DNA of 64,000 nucleotides from Paenibacillus sp. J23TS9 (GTDB taxonomy: Bacteria; Bacillota; Bacilli; Paenibacillales; Paenibacillaceae): contig NZ_BOSG01000003.1 of NCBI RefSeq assembly GCF_018403225.1, forward strand, positions 248,001-312,000, read 5' to 3'. Both the position numbers and the translations under genes were made by a program. Below are positions 61,453 to 64,000 of this stretch, in pieces. Numbering within the stretch: the stretch's first letter is position 1; every line of letters begins with the position of its first letter. The notes under the pieces are model-generated. The model saw nothing but the letters and a program-made list of their open reading frames with translations. It did no database searches and had not been told where the DNA came from.

Positions 61453-62318
61453 TACATATCCGTCTCCCTTCCTTGAAGGAATTTAAGCTGCAGCACCGAG
61501 ATGACGGCAATTACGATAAAATAAATAACGGAGTTGGCAGATTGGTAGGCAAATTCTCCGCCCTGAAAACCGCCTGTGTATATCAGATGCGAAATCGACT
61601 GCGTCGCCCGGCCCGGGCCGCCGTTGGTCAAGGCGATGATTTGGTCGAAGACCATCAGCGAGTTTTTCATCGCAAGCACCATGTTAATGGTGAAGAACGG
61701 CGCGATCAGCGGAAACGTGATTTTCCAGAATTCCTGCCAGCGGCTGGCTCCGTCCAGATTGGATGCCTCATATAGAGAGGTCGGTATCGTCTGCAGGCCG
61801 GCAAGATACAGAATCGTATTGAATGCGATGCCCTGCCATACCGCCACGATAACGATCCCGATCCAGGCCATGTGCTCATTACCAAGAATGTTGGTCGAAA
61901 ACGCGCTAACCCCTAAGTTTTTGCCCCAAATCGTAAAGACGTTCGAGAACAGATAGTTAAAAATATAGCCTACGATCAGCACGCTGAGGATGTTCGGCAG
62001 AAAGTAAATGCCGCGGAAAAAGTTTCTGAGTTTAATTTTGGCGTTTAGTCCAAGCGCGATCAGCAGACTTAAAACATTCGTCAGGATCGTCGTGACGATC
62101 GCAAACTTAAAAGTGAACAAGTAGGCGTTGCCCACATTATTATCCGTAAAGATATGGATGTAATTTTTGAAGCCGACAAAGTCGTAATGCTTGCCGAAGC
62201 CGTTCCAGTTGGTGAATGAGTAATAAATGCCCTGCAGGGCCGGCAGCGTCATGAATATAAAAAATAATATAACGGCGGGCACGGTCATCCAATAAAAAGC
62301 CGTGAGTCGCTTCGTCAT
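61452..62318 (-). CDS. Carbohydrate ABC transporter permease (MalF type)
   Basis: A 288-aa permease with six helices. The EAA loop is LYEASNLDGASRWQEFWKI; IYYSFTNWNGFGKHYDFVGF in the first periplasmic loop is common to oligosaccharide permeases. It starts 26 bases after the binding-protein gene. Together with 60634-61452 it forms the translocation pore. Raffinose- or mannitol-type cargo is possible but not supported by neighbours. Confidence 0.92.
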   Translation of the reverse strand: MTKRLTAFYWMTVPAVILFFIFMTLPALQGIYYSFTNWNGFGKHYDFVGFKNYIHIFTDNNVGNAYLFTFKFAIVTTILTNVLSLLIALGLNAKIKLRNFFRGIYFLPNILSVLIVGYIFNYLFSNVFTIWGKNLGVSAFSTNILGNEHMAWIGIVIVAVWQGIAFNTILYLAGLQTIPTSLYEASNLDGASRWQEFWKITFPLIAPFFTINMVLAMKNSLMVFDQIIALTNGGPGRATQSISHLIYTGGFQGGEFAYQSANSVIYFIVIAVISVLQLKFLQGRETDM

Positions 62319-62344
62319 CTTCCTTCCTCCTTTGATCCGTGCAA

Positions 62345-63568
62345 TTATTTACGGCTTTGCACCTTATCCCATTCGCGGTCCAGGGTTTGTAAATAGCCGT
62401 CGATGTTTCTATTTTGCAAAAAGGCCTGTACGATCGAGTTCAGCTGCATAGCGGCAGGCAAATAGTGGTCGGCAAAATCCAGCACCCTGCCCTCCTTGAG
62501 GTAAGGCAGCAGCTCGGCAACCGCCGGATCCTCCTGGTTTACGCCTTTGACAGCGGCAAAGGCCGTCTGCTCCTTGATGTACTGCCCGATATTCTCCGGT
62601 TCGAGGAGAAAGGATAGGAACTCTTCGGCTTCCTTCTTGTGCTTGGTATCCTCCGATATGGTAAGCAGCGTGTCCACCCCAGAAATCAGCTTGTTCTGCT
62701 CCGGGTCATTGCCCGCCGGAAACGGAAAGAAGCCAATGTCGGCTTTCGGATTCGCTTTGCGGATCTCCGGAATGGCCCAGCTGCCCTGGATGTACATCGC
62801 AGCCTCACCTTTGGCGAAGGCACGGTTGCCATCCGCATAGTTTTTACCGAAATTGTCTCCATGACCGTAATCCAGCAGCTTCAGCTGCTTTTCAGCGATC
62901 TCGCGGAATTTTTCCTTAAACGTGACTTTTCCTTCCCGCAGCTGCTTGAAGAAATCGATGCCCACCAAATTCGGGGCCAGCGCATTAAACGGAAGGTTTG
63001 TCTGCCAATCATCCTTATATGTAAAATAGAACGGGATTTTTCCGTTATCCTTGACCTTCTGCGCTGTCGCGATCAACTCGTCCCAGGTCTTCGGTACGGC
63101 GAGTCCCATTTCCTTGAATATGGTCTTGTTATACATAATGCCATTGGCATTCGTTGCATAGGGTACCGCCGTCACCTTGTCCATACCCGTAATATCCTTC
63201 AGCATTTTTATATAATTGGGCTCGATATTCTCCAGGAGCTTGCTTTGCGTCAGATCGGTGAAAATATCACTCTGAGCAAGGATGGAATACGTATCGGTCG
63301 CGCCAAGGGCAATGACGTCGGGGATATCATTTTTGACAACGCGTGTCTTGAGTACCGTTTCCGCATCAGGCGGATTGATCTGGCTGACCTGGATACCCGG
63401 ATGCGTCTGATTGAATTTAGCGATCAGCTTGTCGAAGGAGCCTTTCGCTTCCGGTTTGTTTTGAAAAAACTCAAGCTTGACCTTCCCGTCCGCCTCTTTG
63501 CTGCTGCCGCAGCCCGAAAGCATGGAGACAAGCAGGACGCAGGCCAGAAGCAGTCTTCCCTTTTTCAT
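62345..63568 (-). CDS. Sugar ABC transporter substrate-binding lipoprotein
   Basis: A 407-aa family 1 solute-binding protein. Signal peptide and lipobox LSGC (residues about 17-20) are followed by VKLEFFQNKPEAKGSFDKLI, NGIMYNKTIF, and MYIQGSWAIPEI, with DIGFFPFPAGND near 280. It lacks the specific blocks shared by the two mannan-type proteins, so it belongs to another branch (MsmE-like). GGGGGG lies six bases before the ATG. A cre-like AAAACGTTTT site is 63 bases upstream, which suggests catabolite or LacI-type control. Confidence 0.92.
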   Translation of the reverse strand: MKKGRLLLACVLLVSMLSGCGSSKEADGKVKLEFFQNKPEAKGSFDKLIAKFNQTHPGIQVSQINPPDAETVLKTRVVKNDIPDVIALGATDTYSILAQSDIFTDLTQSKLLENIEPNYIKMLKDITGMDKVTAVPYATNANGIMYNKTIFKEMGLAVPKTWDELIATAQKVKDNGKIPFYFTYKDDWQTNLPFNALAPNLVGIDFFKQLREGKVTFKEKFREIAEKQLKLLDYGHGDNFGKNYADGNRAFAKGEAAMYIQGSWAIPEIRKANPKADIGFFPFPAGNDPEQNKLISGVDTLLTISEDTKHKKEAEEFLSFLLEPENIGQYIKEQTAFAAVKGVNQEDPAVAELLPYLKEGRVLDFADHYLPAAMQLNSIVQAFLQNRNIDGYLQTLDREWDKVQSRK

Positions 63569-63630
63569 GCTGGACCCCCCTAAAAATATTATTCATGCTA
63601 AATGGCTTCCCTCTAAAGAAATACCCTTTA

Positions 63631-63644
63631 CGAAAACGTTTTAA
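63631..63644. promoter_or_regulatory. cre-like / LacI-type operator before the third importer
   Basis: CGAAAACGTTTTAA matches 12 of 14 positions of the cre consensus. Its core AAAACGTTTT is the same as at 3763-3776 upstream of the mannan genes. Confidence 0.5.
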
Positions 63645-63792
63645 ACTAACCAATGAGTACCAATAGCTGTGCTGTACCGGTCATTATTTCTTGTTTATGG
63701 GAGTGTTAAGCGTCAGATGAAAGGCCAACCTTGGAAGCAGTTTAAGAACGGTTGAATATTGTTTATCTGAAATAGGGCCATACTCAACAAGC

Positions 63793-63825
63793 AAAAAAAG
63801 GACGCCTACATGTAGGCGTCCTTTT
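63793..63825. terminator. Bidirectional terminator
   Basis: GGACGCCTACA and TGTAGGCGTCC form a perfect 11-bp palindromic stem with flanking A7 and TTTT. It ends the exporter gene at 63829. Confidence 0.9.
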
Positions 63826-63828
63826 GCA

Positions 63829-64000
63829 TTATTCCTGAACCGGAGCAGCTGCGGCTGAATCCTCTGCACCCTCCAGATTTTTAAATTGGCTTTCAAACAT
63901 GTGAGCATAAAAACCATGCTGCTCCATGAGCTGCTCATGACTTCCTTGCTCAATGATCTCCCCATGGTCGATGACCATGATCGTATCCGCATCCCGGATC
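63829..64000 (-). CDS. ABC exporter (MdlB/MsbA type), C-terminal end only
   Basis: Fifty-six C-terminal codons of a multidrug-type ABC half-transporter; the rest lies beyond the window. The residues after the H-loop, RDADTIMVIDHGEIIEQGSH, lead into the usual ending with EQLMEQHGFYAHMFESQF. A short acidic, Ala-rich tail follows. It is transcribed toward the sugar importer, from which it is separated by a strong terminator. It is comparable to the tail remnant at 16770-16862, but here there is no sign of decay. Confidence 0.88.
   Translation of the reverse strand, partial: IRDADTIMVIDHGEIIEQGSHEQLMEQHGFYAHMFESQFKNLEGAEDSAAAAPVQE

Noticed and set aside
63684..63820. Frame reading VEYGPISDKQYSTVLKLL on the minus strand
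   Set aside because: It resembles part of a protein, but the frame continues through the terminator and into the wrong frame of the ABC exporter; too short to call a remnant.
1..64000. CRISPR array, tRNA or rRNA genes, prophage
   Set aside because: No regularly spaced short repeats, no cloverleaf-like sequences with TTCRA arms, and no phage structural genes were noticed.

Overview
The window reads as a chromosomal stretch of a spore-forming Firmicute of the Paenibacillus type. The reasons are moderate GC content, strong AGGAGG-like ribosome binding sites, frequent TTG and GTG starts, YesM/YesN-type two-component systems beside sugar ABC importers, a YheC/YheD spore-coat-type ATP-grasp protein, short-Q-loop cydABDC, and sugar importers without their own ATPase. 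No rRNA, tRNA, CRISPR array, phage or intact insertion sequence was seen.

Layout. (1) 1-7412: a beta-mannan oligosaccharide system. A sugar ABC importer (binding protein plus two permeases) and a cut-off response regulator lie on the minus strand. Divergent from them is a GH113 mannanase, cellobiose/mannobiose 2-epimerase and GH130 phosphorylase operon. Together these would import manno-oligosaccharides, trim them, epimerise the reducing-end mannose to glucose and phosphorolyse Man-Glc. A perfect CcpA (cre) site sits at the predicted start of importer transcription. (2) 7417-12209: purine salvage and nitrogen: an M20 carbamoylase/allantoate-amidohydrolase-like enzyme, an NCS2 purine permease and adenine deaminase, with possible PurR boxes. 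(3) 12249-16623: LacI regulator, a second sugar-binding lipoprotein paralogous to the mannan one, and a YesM sensor kinase, translationally coupled, with no regulator or permease beside them. (4) 16770-26884: alpha/beta hydrolase, flavodoxin, EmrAB-like exporter, alkaline phosphatase with a Pho box, fumarase, and a TetR-MFS pair with operators. (5) 26904-35267: cydABDC with two possible small proteins and, divergently, a chemoreceptor; two Fnr/Rex-like palindromes lie between them. (6) 35392-39558: an unknown zinc-ribbon-like protein, YheC/D protein and an ABC-2 exporter.

(7) 39711-49740: an eight-gene, same-strand alginate-oligosaccharide locus: AlgM1-, AlgM2- and AlgQ-like importer, YesN/YesM two-component system, SDR reductase, PL15 exo-alginate lyase and KdgF. 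This covers uptake, intracellular exolysis, ring opening and reduction toward KDG. (8) 50354-54649: S66 peptidase, isochorismatase-like hydrolase, MFS exporter and a wHTH-TPR regulator. (9) 54847-58928: YclNOPQ-type siderophore importer with a Fur box. (10) 59038-64000: gene remnants, a 44-aa protein, DedA, a third sugar ABC importer and the tail of an ABC exporter.

The most unusual observation is a family of structured intergenic repeats. Two copies of about 175-179 nt lie at 49940-50114 and 55912-56090 in opposite orientation, and a 71-nt deletion form lies at 60491-60561. Their stems keep pairing although both arms differ in sequence. Two gene tails that survive only as a few codons next to a terminator (ABC exporter at 16770-16862, CPBP protease at 59103-59186) are further signs of local rearrangement. 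All functions are assigned from sequence reading alone; no database search was run.
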